Source: Prototheca cutis
Lineage: Eukaryota > Chlorophyta > Trebouxiophyceae > Chlorellales > Chlorellaceae
DNA length: 64,000 nucleotides
Assembly (NCBI GenBank): GCA_002897115.2
Contig: BCIH01000018.1
Location: 82,322 to 146,321, forward strand
Direction of reading: 5' to 3'
Positions 33,338 to 45,100 of this stretch are shown one piece after another. Position 1 is the stretch's first letter, and every line of letters starts with the position of its first letter. The notes beneath the pieces were generated by a model. It did not search any database and was not told the origin of the DNA. It saw nothing but the letters and a program-made list of their open reading frames with translations. The translations under genes were made by a program, and so were the position numbers.

Positions 33338-35563
33338 ATGGGTAACGCGAAAGATCCTTTCGCGGCGCCAAGGCGCATGCAGGACCACATCGGGCGCTGC
33401 ATAGAGGCATGGCAGCGCAATGTGGCAGCCCTTTCACAGACGCTCGGCACGGCCATGAGGGCCCACGCCGCGCAGGCACAACAGGAGATGCAGATGGTGG
33501 CCGATAACATGACACGGCTGCACTCGCATCTCAAGGGCCACCAGAAAGCGCAGCCCGGCGCGGTCTTTGCGGTGCGTCGATGGGGTGGGGGTGAGTCCTG
33601 TTCTGGCACCCCGGCTGATGAGGCAGGCGCCCCGTCATCACCACCGCCTCCAGCGATGCGTGCATGGCCCATGATATGAAATATTGCATTCCACTGCCCA
33701 AATGCAGTCCATCTCGAGCACTGCGAGGGTGTTGACGGGACGCCGGCCCCAGGCAGCCTGCCAGCTGGCCATGAGTGCCGCCGCCATCAAGGACAGGCTT
33801 GCCAATGTGCCCGTGTTCACGGTCGTCAACGATCGCGAGGAGTTTGTGCTGGTGTCCAACGAGGTGCGTTGGTGGGGCATTGTGAACTAATGGATGGATG
33901 GTGTGGGTTGGAGTGAGGTTCCGGGGGGTTCTTGCCATGTGGGGCGTGTGTAAGGGTCTACCGTGGCGAGCAGGGTCTCGTCCGCGTAAATGTCCTGGGC
34001 GCGTAAAGCCAGCACACGCCTGCCTGGTAACCTCTGTCAATTTCATTATTTGCAGGGGGATGAAAGCTCCAAGGATCGGTATATGGGCATGTTTTTCTTC
34101 AGTGAAGACGAAGCCGAATCCCTGCTTGCCAAGGTCTGCGTCTGATACTGGTGGTAATGATGGAACACGACGGCATCACCACGCCAAATCACTGGAAAGT
34201 TGCTTGTATTTGCGTGCGGGCCACACCCCTGCTGCGCTGCATTGCCAAACGTGTGCCTGGGGTGGTGGAGAGTCCCAGGCCAGATGGCGCGTTGTCATGT
34301 CATGTTGCCGGCTGGGGAGCCCAAACCCTAAACCTGAACTCTGACGATGCCACACCCCACCCATGGGCCAGCAAACTTTCACCACGGCTCACGCAGATGC
34401 GGGCAGAGGGCGGCGAGCAGGGGCGCAAGGCGCGAGTGGTGTCCACCAACCTCGCTTCCGTGTACGACTACACGATGAAACCTGTCCACAAGTCCAGCGA
34501 TGACGTCATCTTCCGGTTTGTGCCCGCGCCGGCAGAGGTGGAGGCGGCGCTCCACCTGTACGCCACCGCCGGGATCGGGGCCGGAGGGTTCATGGGTGTC
34601 CCGCTGTTCCAGGCGGAGGGCCTCACCGTCGTGGCCGATGGCAAGCGCTGCACACCCCTGTTTTTCAGGTACGATTGGGGTATGTGAAAACGGGCAGTTG
34701 GGGGGAGGGGGTCACTGGACAAAATGGAGAGCAAGCGTCTTGTTATGACCCTCGGCTTCCCTGCAACCGATGCCAATAGTCACATCCACACGAAAACAAG
34801 CGTTCACCCACCCATCCATGCCAACACGCGAATTGCAGCAAGTCGGATTTGGACGTCGCGCTGGGCAGTGCCGCGGATGCCAAGCATACTGGCATGGAAG
34901 CAGAGCTCCGGGATCGAAGCCAGCAGCTGGTGGAACAGATCAAAGCCCTTCGCCGAAAAGTCAGTCTGCGAGTCTTTTTTTGGTTTCTCGAGGGGGGGTG
35001 TTTGGGGGGCATATTCTTTTCCAGGCTCTGCATCACCTATTCCGGAAGGAACAGTGGCATGTGCTCTGTTCTAAATGCGATGTACATATTTCTGTGTGCC
35101 CATCATCCATATCAGCAAGCCAGCACCATGACAATGATCTGTGTAGGTTGACGAGCTGAAATCTGACAAGGAGGCACAGAAGGCGGCCAGCCAGGAGCTG
35201 AGGCAGCTGATGGCCTTGGATGCGCAGCAGCAGTCGGTCCTCAAGAATATGACAAGGAGCAGGGTGGGCACACGGGAGGATGGCTGGTCTGGACTTGTTT
35301 TGTTTTAGGGGACCAGTGGCAAGAGACGCTGTCGCAGGCGCACTGCATCTGCCCATCAACTGCACGGCGAAAAGCCTCGCTGACAATGCCGCCCATCCAC
35401 ATGCGGACCACCTCACCTCAACACACTACCTCAGATGAAGCTGCCGAAGGTAGATTTGGGGAGCCTGGAGGAGGTGCTGGGCAGAATGGAAGCTGACGTG
35501 TCGGGCGAATGGGATGACGTGTTCTTCGTGCCGGCCGGCACCATGAATGCCCCTGCAAAATAG
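33338..35563 (+). CDS. Tic22-like plastid import protein
   Basis: Seven exons (33338-33571, 33708-33863, 34056-34133, 34397-34668, 34839-34959, 35147-35263, 35435-35563) give 368 residues. The Tic22 block is recognisable: LANVPVFTVVNDREEFVLVS, MFFFSEDEAESLLAKM, VYDYTMKPVHKSSDDVIFRF, GGFMGVPLFQAEGL, RCTPLFFS and KSDLDVAL. A helical segment (EAELRDRSQQLVEQIKALRR) and a C-terminus with LEEVLGRMEADVSGEW follow. Tic22 proteins act as chaperone-like factors in the plastid intermembrane space during preprotein import. The N-terminus (amphipathic helix, few Ser/Thr) is not a textbook transit peptide. Confidence 0.82.
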
Positions 35564-35879
35564 CTGCTTGATTGAAGCCTTGCTCCTGACAGACACACCA
35601 GCATGTTGCACAACCAGACATACGCCACTGCATGTAAACAATTTTGTCCGGCTCAAGGTTGTTGAATGGAAGGCAAGGGGGCGACCTTCTTGCCAGGTGC
35701 CCGGCTGCCACGGCACCAGGTTTCTCTCACGCTGCGCATGCCGACCCAACAGGACTCCCCCCACATCCAGCGGCCCACGGGCAGCTGTCACCTCCCCCCC
35801 GGGCCTGGACTGGATCGATGGACGGTATAAGCTGCGCATTGGAAAAATCGTTTTTCTCGTCCTCTGGCCCGCGGTGATC
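35564..35879. other. Intergenic region (Tic22-like to FAH)
   Basis: 316 bases between tandem genes. The frame of FAH exon 1 stays open upstream to 35547, but the ATG at 35880 gives the cleanest start. Confidence 0.45.
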
Positions 35880-37168
35880 ATGGCAATGGGCGGCGACAAG
35901 GGGTCGGATCAGGGCCCGGGGCGGGTGCTGTATGTCTGCTCTCAGCCCTTTGTCCTGCCGGCAGATTTCCCGCACCCCGGCGGCAACAAGGTAGCCCTGG
36001 GGATTGGGTATGGATCACAAACCCATGTCATGATCCATGAAGCATCGCGCGAGCTCCTTAAGGGGCCATGCGGTGCCCAACTGCTCGATCCCGTTGATGG
36101 TGGGTTGTGCAGGTGCTGGAGGCAGGCTTTGGCAAGGAGGTGGGGCAGCTGTTCACGGGCAAGAAGGGCGGCCACGCCCACTCTGATGCCGCCTGGCAGA
36201 TGCTGTGGGAGCACCACCGCCCAGAACTGGCTGCGTGCATGCCCTCTGGAGGCGGCAAGGAGATGGGGGGGGCCGGCCCGACACTGCCCTGCCGCGACCC
36301 GCCACCAGTGGATTGCAGCCTTCCTATTCTGTCCCAGGTCCGAGGATCGTGCTGGATTGGAGAGCATGTGCTGTGCATTGTAGTGGTCGGTGCCAGCCAA
36401 TTAAGGGCTCCAAAGCATGGAACAGCTGCTGTGGTTGGTCAGCAGAGTCAGTGCAGTGCCCATCCGTGCCAGCCGGTTTTTCCCACCATCCTACGAGTCA
36501 TTCTGAAATCCCATGATATGCAGGTGTACCGGTTGGACAGCGCCACCTATGCATCTTGGGTGCATGCACCTGTGCCCGGCCACCCCCGTTTCTTTGCCTC
36601 CGGGTGGCTAGAATCCATCACCAAGGTGCAGTGGTGGGTGGTGCCCCTGGTCTGGTTGCCCATTGCTTCCCTGTGGTTGGCCTGGGCAGCACAGCGGCTA
36701 GGCTGGGCATCGGCCGCCGCACTGGTGCTGCTGGGCGCCGGCGGCTGGCAAGCCGTCGAGTACAGCCTTCACCGCTGGATCTTCCATGCCACGGCGCATC
36801 GCCCCTGGACCATCTGGGCGCATTTTCTTCTGCACGGCTGCCACCACAAGTTCCCGCTGGACACCGAACGCCTGGTGTTCCCGCCGCTGCCTGCAGCTGC
36901 CATCGCTTCTGTCATTTATCGCATGATTGCGCTCTGCTTGCCTCCCATCGCCCGTGACGCTTTCTTTGCCGGCATTCTCTTTGGTTACGTGCGCTACGAC
37001 GTCATGCACTATCTCATGCATGCGGGGCGGCTGGGCGGGAGGCTCAAGAGCGCGCACATGCGGCATCACTACGTCGACCCCACCCGCGGCTTTGGCATCT
37101 CCGGCGACGCCATGGACTGGCTGCTGGCCTCGGCTGCAAATCAAGCATCAGCACCCCTGCACACATGA
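35880..37168 (+). CDS. FAH: Fatty acid 2-hydroxylase with N-terminal cytochrome b5-like domain
   Basis: Exons 35880-35990, 36113-about 36337 and 36524-37168 give about 326 residues. The C-terminal two thirds are a fatty acid hydroxylase: EYSLHRWIFHATAHRPW, HFLLHGCHHKFPLDTERLVF, YDVMHYLMHAG and HMRHHYVDP supply the His clusters of the di-metal site, between four hydrophobic segments. It 2-hydroxylates the acyl chain of ceramides in the ER. The first two exons read FPHPGGNKVLEAGFGKEVGQ and GGHAHSDAAWQML, a short cytochrome b5-type heme domain with both His ligands plausible (HPGG and HAHS). The donor at 36338 is the weakest splice site of the model. Confidence 0.85.
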
Positions 37169-37305
37169 GTTGTGAACAGGGTAGAGGCCTGTTACGCTTC
37201 CATGTGCTGTTGTACACCGTTTGATTTCTCTTCTTCTCGAAGGCCATCGCCCCGTTCTGGCTACATTCACAAGATCCATAATGAAGTGAGCTGTGACTCG
37301 GAGCA

Positions 37306-38701
37306 TCAGTGCTTGGGCCGCCGTGCTTTCTTCTTCAGCCGCTCGTTCGACGTCTTCCGGCCACGGCGGCCGGATCCCGCCTTTTCCGCTTGCAGCTTGT
37401 TGAAGCGCTTTGTCCGCGCCTAGATAGGGGGTGGCGAGGGGAGAGGATTGCTGTCGTGGACGCCGGCATTCCAGCTGCGCTCAGAGGGGTTGTGCTGCGA
37501 GCATGGTGGAGCAGCTCGCTCTGGTGCCGGTCAATTGCAAGGACGCTGCCGACACCTGTTCCTACCGCGGAATCCCCTCCAAAAAGCCACGTTCCCCACC
37601 TCGTTGTAGTAGGGGTTTGCGGCAATCTCCTCTGCAAATGTCTGTTTCCGCTCGGCCTTTGACAGGCGGCCTGAGAAGGGTGGAGGAGAGGTGGCACGAT
37701 GTCTTTACGGGCCAACGGGCTTGCAGAGGGTTGAGCAGCTCCTGTGCATCACCCAAGACACCGCCAGGTACCAGTGCAGGCACTGGCGGCAACCCGCCCT
37801 CCCCTGCAATCCCCCCCTACTGGAATAAAATTCGGCCGAGGATTCCACGACCGTGCCCATCTGGAAATACTTCGGGAACTTGGTCCGGTCAAACTTCTTG
37901 TAGAATGTCTTGGGATCGAATGCAGACCTGCAATTTAATTTTTTGGGGAAGGAGGGGGTGAGGGGGGGCTTGGGGGCTGGTGCGAGCTGAACCTGTGTGG
38001 CAGTACAGAACAATCAGAATATCCCCCCCACACATCGATGCGGTCCCCTTCCCCCAGCAAACACATACACACACACACCTGAGTCGGAGCATCTGCAGGT
38101 CCCTCTTCACCTCATCCGTGATCTTGGGAGCCGTCATGTCAAACCAGGACTTGCCAGTCGTGTCTGGCGCTGCAGTCTTGGCGGCCCGAGCTGCCTTTCG
38201 GGCATTAAGCGTCGGCAGTGTCAACTGCAAGCGACGGGTGGGTCGTGCATGGGTGGTAGAGGAAGGGGGCATTGCAAACGGCTGCCCTTCGTTCATACAA
38301 GGCCTGGACTGGTGAGTGCACTTTCAGCTTGCCGGGACCTCAACCACAGGGACACCGTCAGCTCAGCGGCTGGGTGGTCTGGCCAGTCCCAGACATACCT
38401 GCTTTGCAAGACTGGTCCCCGATGGCAGCGACGTGCCGGGCTGCCCGGCCTGAGAGATGCTAGGAAGCCGCACCTCCGGCTTCCATTGAAGACCCTCCAG
38501 GTCTGGCATGCCACTGCTGCCAGCCGCTGCCCCCGAGCCGGCCCTGGCCAGCGCCATGTCCGCTGACTGCTCCTTTGCCAGCTCGGCCACCACTCCATGA
38601 ACGAGCTGATCCAGGAAAGACTCGGTCGCCGCAGTGCCAGCGGCATTCTCGACCTCAGCCTCCTCCGCCGGGGCCCGACCGCCCGACCTGGTGGATACCA
38701 T
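37306..38701 (-). CDS. FCF2: FCF2-type pre-rRNA processing protein
   Basis: Five exons (38701-38399, 38224-38079, 37927-37821, 37670-37600, 37419-37306) encode 246 residues. A variable acidic N-terminus is followed by the Fcf2 domain: KSWFDMTAPKITDEVKRDLQ, AFDPKTFYKKFDRTKFPKYF, QMGTVVESSAEFYSSRLSKA, ERKQTFAEEIAANPYYNE, then a Lys/Arg-rich tail (SNERLKKKARRPKH). Yeast Fcf2 and human DNTTIP2/TDIF2 act in the small-subunit processome on early 18S rRNA cleavages in the nucleolus. The domain is complete and in normal order. Confidence 0.95.
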
Positions 38702-39101
38702 GGCGACGCTCCTTCCCTCGAGGAGGTAAAGACTGACAAAGGTTGCAGCCAAGGAAAGCTATGCAAAACGTTCGCCAAGTTATTTCCATGTGCATGCGCC
38801 AATGAGTGGTGCACGTTGAACCTCTGCATGGACTTGCACATCCATCGATTCCGAGAGTTTGGCTTTTGCGAAGGTGGGTGGGTGCGACCCTTCCGCGCCT
38901 TCCCTCCCTGTTATGTGGCCGAAACGTAGTGCCGGCTCGCTTAAGCAATTCAAACAAGGGTGCAAAATCAAAGGTATGACTAGGCAACATGCAGGCACCT
39001 GTTTTCAAGTGTGCACAGCATATGCAAGGCAATCTGGTTTCTCCATGTTCTCGTCAGGGAGGCGGCTGGCGTGCGCGATGATGACTCTGAAACGAATGTG
39101 C
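38702..39101. other. Intergenic region
   Basis: 400 bases between the FCF2 start and the 3' end of the CABIN1-like gene. No feature recognised. Confidence 0.5.
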
Positions 39102-42100
39102 TCAGGCAGGAGGGCCACCCTGTGGCTCTGCTGCCAGCGGCGGCATCTTCGCAGGCGATTCCACCCTAGGCAGCTCCGTCGGTGACTGAGTGCCTGCCTG
39201 GGCGTCACCGTTCGGAACTTGATCCGTGACCGGCATCGGCCCGGGCTGACTGGTTCCCTCCGTCCCCGTCGCCGCTGCATTTGCGCCCCGCTCCTCGCGG
39301 CGCCTCTTGTCAGGGCTTGACCTCTCGGAGGCTGCGGCGGCAGCCGCAGTGGCCTCTGTGCCTGCAGCGCTTTCCCGCTGGCGTTTCCGCTCTTTCTTCA
39401 GCAGGTCCTCCACGGCCTTGGTCACCGCGGCGTCGGCCCCCACCACCTCTGGGAGGATGCCCGTCGACAGGAAGCCGTGCAGCTGCAGCAGCCTGCACCA
39501 GTGAAAGAGAGTCCGATAGCTGGCACACAGAGCTGGCAAGTGGGTGGGTGAGAATGCAGGGAAGAGGGGGGCACCGAGCGCTATTGAAACCCACGAGCAG
39601 GCACGCCCCGCTCATGGCGAAGCAAGTCAGCCAGCCAGCCACCACAGCGGGCAGCCAGCTCCCACAGTTTTTCTGCGCCAAGCAATCCCTCCCAAGTCAA
39701 CCCCCCTCGCGCCCGCTTACGTGCGCATGCTGTCTGCTAGCTGGGCGTTGGTTCGAGCCAGGCGGGCTTCGACCGTCGCGTCCTCGGTGCATTTGAGTTG
39801 CTGCAGGACATGAATGGATGCCATGGTTGGGCGGTGGGTAGAGACGTGTCCAGCGATCAATCAATCAAAAAAACCTTTGCGTGACCCAGCCCACTAAACC
39901 CACCAAGGCCCAGGTGCTAGCCTTGATCGCCGCCTGGAATCTCCGCATAAAGTCGAGCGTCGCCTCCAGCACGGCCGCCCGCCGCTCGGGCGAGAGTGCG
40001 TCCGCCGGCAGCTGCACGGGCTGTGGCGGTGAAGGGGTGGCCGCGAGTGTGGTCGCTGGAGTCGACAACGGTACCACTACAGACGACTGCGCCACCGGCG
40101 GCACCGGAACAGCAGCGGAAGAGGGTGTCGTCGCAAGCGTGGCTGCGGTTGAACTCTCTGCCATCACAGTGCCGACAGCGATGCCACCAGGTGCGTGTTG
40201 GCCATGCACCGCTGCGACGCAGGCCTCGAGCCTGCGGTTGGCATCCTCGACGGCAGCCTGCATGCGCCGCGCTTCCTGCACCTGGACAGCCACCAGGGCG
40301 TCGCGCCGCGCGGCCATGGACCCATGCAGGGCCGCAGTGGTCGCTGGGTCAGCGCCCGCCGCGACAATGGCTTGGAGCTCCAATGCGCTGCGCACAGAAA
40401 GCTGGTGCAGTTGGACGACGTGCGTCGCCCGGAGCTGGTGCTCCACGGCGGCTAGTTGCCGCAGCGCGTCTTGCGATGCCGCGACGTGCGCTGCCAGGGC
40501 CTTGGTCTCGGATGAACCTGGACTAGGCTCGCACACCACCACCACCGGTGCTAGCGTTTGGTCACCGGGCATTCGGGGTGGCATAGGGACTGCTGCGCTT
40601 GCTGCCTGAGCAGCACTGGCGGCTGAATCTTGCCGCTTGGCTGCCGCTTTTGCCTCTGCGGCTGCCTTCTCGGCGGCGGCGACGACGGCTTTGCGCCGGT
40701 GGCGCAGCTGGCGCCTCGCGCTGGCCAGCAACCCGAGCTCCCAGCCCAACGCGTCCTGCACCTCGTTCCACAACGCCGCGCAGCGGCAGGTGTGCAGCAT
40801 CTGCGCCAGCCGCGCACAGGCAAACACCGCGGCACGAGGCGCATCGGGTCGAAGCCGTCGTCGCAGTCCCGCCGCCAGCGCCGTCAGTGCAGGCTCGCCA
40901 CCTGCTGGTGTCACGGCTGCCTCACGCTCGGCTTGGGGCGCTGCGCTGTTGAGAACAGCATCGTCGCCTGCCGCCGCCGTCGCCGGCTGCTCGCCACTGT
41001 GGTCGGTGGGCCCCCGGCCGGCAGCACCTTGCACTCTACGTCCGGCACCTCCTCCACCAGTGCCACCACCCGCCGGCGCTCCCGCAGCGGCAAGCAACAA
41101 CACGTAACTGTCGGTGGCCGCAGCGAAGGAGGCCGACTGCGCACGGGGATCAGTCAGCCAATGGCTGTCTTCCATCGACAGCAGGTCCGGCTCGGGCCAG
41201 CCCGGGTATGCTGTCTGGACAGTCAGGCTCCGCGCCGCATCGGCCGCGGGCTCCGCACACCGCAGGCGCCACGCCTCGCCCGGCGCCGCCGCCACGACGC
41301 CGTCGACAAACACGTCGTAAGCCCGCCGCAGCGGGTCCATCACCTCTGGCCGGGCCGCGAGCCGCATCGGCCGCCGGCCCATCCACACCAACCCCGTCGT
41401 GTGCATGGCATGGCTGGAGCGATTGCCGCCACCTCCACCGGTGGGGCCGTCGCTGTCTGAATCAATGAGCACCACTTCACTCGAGTTGTCCCTGCCACCT
41501 TCTTCATCGGCCGTTTCATCACCATCAGCGAGCACTCGGGCGAGGGAGGGCGCCCAGACCATGCGTCCCAGGGTCACGAGGTAGGCGCCCCACGCCAGCC
41601 GGGCCGCGGCGCCGGCTCGCGCCAGCCGCACGTGGGCGCCCGACGCCGCGGCCGCCGCTCCGCCCGCGGTTTCTCGTCTCAGCGCCACCGTCGCGGCCTG
41701 CAGCGTCTCCAGATCTCCGTCGGCGCTCAGCATTGCCAAGTACATTGCCAGCGCCCGAGCCGCTCGTCGCCAAAACTGCCATGGCTTTTCCCGCCGCCCG
41801 TTGCCCGCAGCACGCATGGACGATGGGGATGACGATGTCGGGTTGCTACAGCCCCACAGCGCCCATTCCTGGAGGGTGGTATAGCTGGCGGCGGGCGCGG
41901 GTAGTTGCCGCGCCACAGTGCTGACCCCGCCACCATTTGCTGCCCTGACATTGCCAGCACCACCACTGCAAGGGGGAAAGCTTTGCAGCATATGCTCCAG
42001 GTCCCGCCCAAACGCCGCGCGCAGCGCGGCGCCCTCATCGGCTTCGGACTCGGGGCCAGCAGCACCCCCGCCATGCTTGCCCACATCGCCAGCCTCGATG

Positions 42101-45100
42101 GGGAACATGTTGAACACCCAGGTCTGCTTGGCACGGCTGAACAGCGGCGCCATCTCCGCCACTGCGGCCATGTTCTCCCCAAGACCAAGCTGCAGCTTGG
42201 CCGCCCTGTGGGTTTTAGGGGATGTCAGAGCAGCTTTCCTGGGAAACCACCGTTGCGTGAGTGGGGGGGGCCACAGTTCACACCCGCATGCATTCATGCA
42301 TTTACCATGGACATAACGACGACGCAGGGTCCCTTTCAACATCAGGGTCCCCCCCCCTCCCACCCTCCCCACCCACACCCACACCCCCCACCCACACCCC
42401 CAATAAGATCCATACATTGTGGCTGCGCGGTGAAAGTACTTGTCCCGAGCCAGGCACCAGTGCATCGCTGCGAGCACATCACGCATCAGATACTGGCGGT
42501 CAGACTCCATGACCTCAGCGCCTTGTATTGGTGCCGCCCCTCCATAATGTCCTGCAGGCATACGAGGAGCAAAATGGTCAAGGTTGCTGACGCCTTGGAC
42601 ACAGCATCCCCAGATAGCATGCATGCCCTGTCCCTGAAACCTAGCATCCCCAATCGCCAAGGAAACGAATTCCCCGCTTCTCGAATCGCAGGGCCCTCAC
42701 GCACCTGAAAAGCACGTGGCACGGAGGACGGCTGCCAGGTCAGCCCCGATGGCCGGCAGGCGCAGCAGGAGACGAGCGCGTGCCGCGTGCAAGTCATAAA
42801 TCGGCTCGACGAGTCGACCATGGAACTGGGCACCGCAACGAACCGCATGCGCCCTGCGGATCAGCGACCGCTCATAGGCACCGGCTTTCCAGTCGCATCG
42901 AGCCAGCGCCAGCTGGACCTCCCAGGCACAAGGATCCACCTCTGCCACCATGGCCCCCAGTGCGGCCACTGGCTCGCAGGCAGCAGCAGTCGTGTGCCCG
43001 GAGCTGCGCATTGCTGCTGCCAGGTCGCGGTGCGGCCCCAGGGCCTCCATCCAAGGCAAGTCTGGAGACAGGCGCAGCGCCTCCCTGCGGCGACGATCGA
43101 TCGTGGTCGCGGTCAACGTGGGAGCCAGCACATGCCCTCGCTTCCAAAGCCAAACGCTGCGCGGCATGCCCATGCGACTGCCTACACCCACTGTCTGCAC
43201 GAGATGCACACATGACAAAACAGCGTGAACAGCCTACCCAGGCCCCCCTCTTCATTCCCCATGCAACAAAAACAACACACAGGTCTAGCAGGACCAAGAA
43301 CATCTCAATCTGCTGCTCCTTGTTCCGGGCCCGCACAATGGCCCCGACGCAGCACGCCGCTGCCAGCGCCCGGAAACGGTGCACCCTGCGCACGCGTGCT
43401 TGTTCTGATTGTCGGTCGACCGGCAAGTGATGGTGCAGCATGATACGCATCCTCCTCCTCACATTCGAAGAAAACATGCCCACTGTGCAATCCCCCTCTC
43501 TCAAAAACACACACACACACACACACACACACAACCTGTGCCAAAGCTCATCCGAAGCAGCTGCCAGCTTGGGTGTCAGTGCAATGGTGGCTTCCGTCTG
43601 GTTTTGTGTGTGGGTTTGTTGGGCCTCCTGTTTCATGCCGTCGTCGTTGTTCTTGTTCTTGTTGTGGCACATGCAAAAACAAGCACTGTCAATCAACCAA
43701 TCAATCTCACTCAACAGTGCAGCAAACAAGCAGAGGAACGGTCTGCAAGGGAATGAATCCGGCCTCAACTCACCAGGACCCTCTCCATGGCGAGCGAGTA
43801 GACTAGCGCCAGGGAGGTCCAGCCCACGGCCCAGTCAGTCTCCGGGTACAGGACCGCGTCCTTGCTGACCTGAAGCTCGCGCTCCAGTTCGGCATCGACC
43901 CTGGGGTCAAGCGCACGCGCCGCCGGCAGCTCCACCGGTTCGGCAATCCGTGCCAGGAAACCATACAGTGTGGACCGAACAGCGTAGCCAGAGTCCAACG
44001 GGTCTGAGTGTGTGTGTTGCTGGGGGGTGAATTCATGGGTGCCAGTCTTCCATCCTGAGAAAGAGGGCATGCAATTGAAAGAGCTTCCCCTCGGCAGTTT
44101 CCCTCCAAATTCCCCCACAAATGCAAGTCCCCCACAACCCAGCCCACTGCACACGCGTCCCTCCATCCCCTGTTCAAAAGAAAGAAAATGCATTCCATGG
44201 CGGCGCCGCCCCCCCCCCCCCCCCCCCCCTCCCGACACACACACTTTCTCTCACCTGGCTTCTCGAGCAGCGGCGCCAGCGGGCTGAGCTCGTGCAGGCG
44301 CAGCAGACTCATGGTATCGTGGTGGCCACCGACAGTCTCTGTGGCCGCCAGCGCCACCCAGGCACGGGCAGCTCGATCGCGCAGCTCCGGGGGAGGCGAT
44401 GGGAACATGCGCCGCGCGGCGCCCAGGAACCTCGCATGCCGACTCAGAGCCTGGCGGCTGAGCGTGCGCAAGTGAGCGGCAAGCAACGGCCATGCCGCCA
44501 CGATTTCCTCCTCGTTCAGCAGCGCCCACTGTTCGTCCGGGTCGCACGCCTGTTTGATTTTTTTGTTTGTGGTGGGAGGGCCCAAGGGAACGGAGCCTGG
44601 GATTGCAAGGCGAGAGACGATGCTGCTATCCAGGGCCCCCAAGCAGGTCGAAACCCACTCCCCCACAACCCCATACCCCATCCACCCAATCCATAAAGAT
44701 CAATTCAATTCCAAACAAGAGCAGGCAGGCACTCACGTCTAGGCCCGGCCCGCCCCACTCGTTGTCTCGCTCCCAGGCCGGCAGCTCCAGCCCCGCGAGC
44801 CAGTGCAGGCACGTGGCAAGACCCGCCTCCACCGTCTGCCGCAACATGTCATCGTCGGTGCCATTGGTGTCGCGATGACCACCAGCAGCACCCTCGGCTC
44901 CGGCCGCTGGCCGCTCCTCTGGTGCGATGTCAGAGGTAGCGGAGCCTGGTCCGACGATGTCCATGCCGGAAATGTTTGTTGCAGTTGCCGTGACTCCCCG
45001 GGGCTGCTCGACCATGGGGGGAGCACCGCCGCCAGCGATGCCATTGCCGCCGTCACCAGTACCGCCGTCGGCCCCCGCTCCGCACAACCGTGCCCTGGTA

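Noticed and set aside
39745..39765. GGTTCGAGCC, a T-arm-like sequence
   Set aside because: Inside the CABIN1-like last exons; no other tRNA parts found around it.
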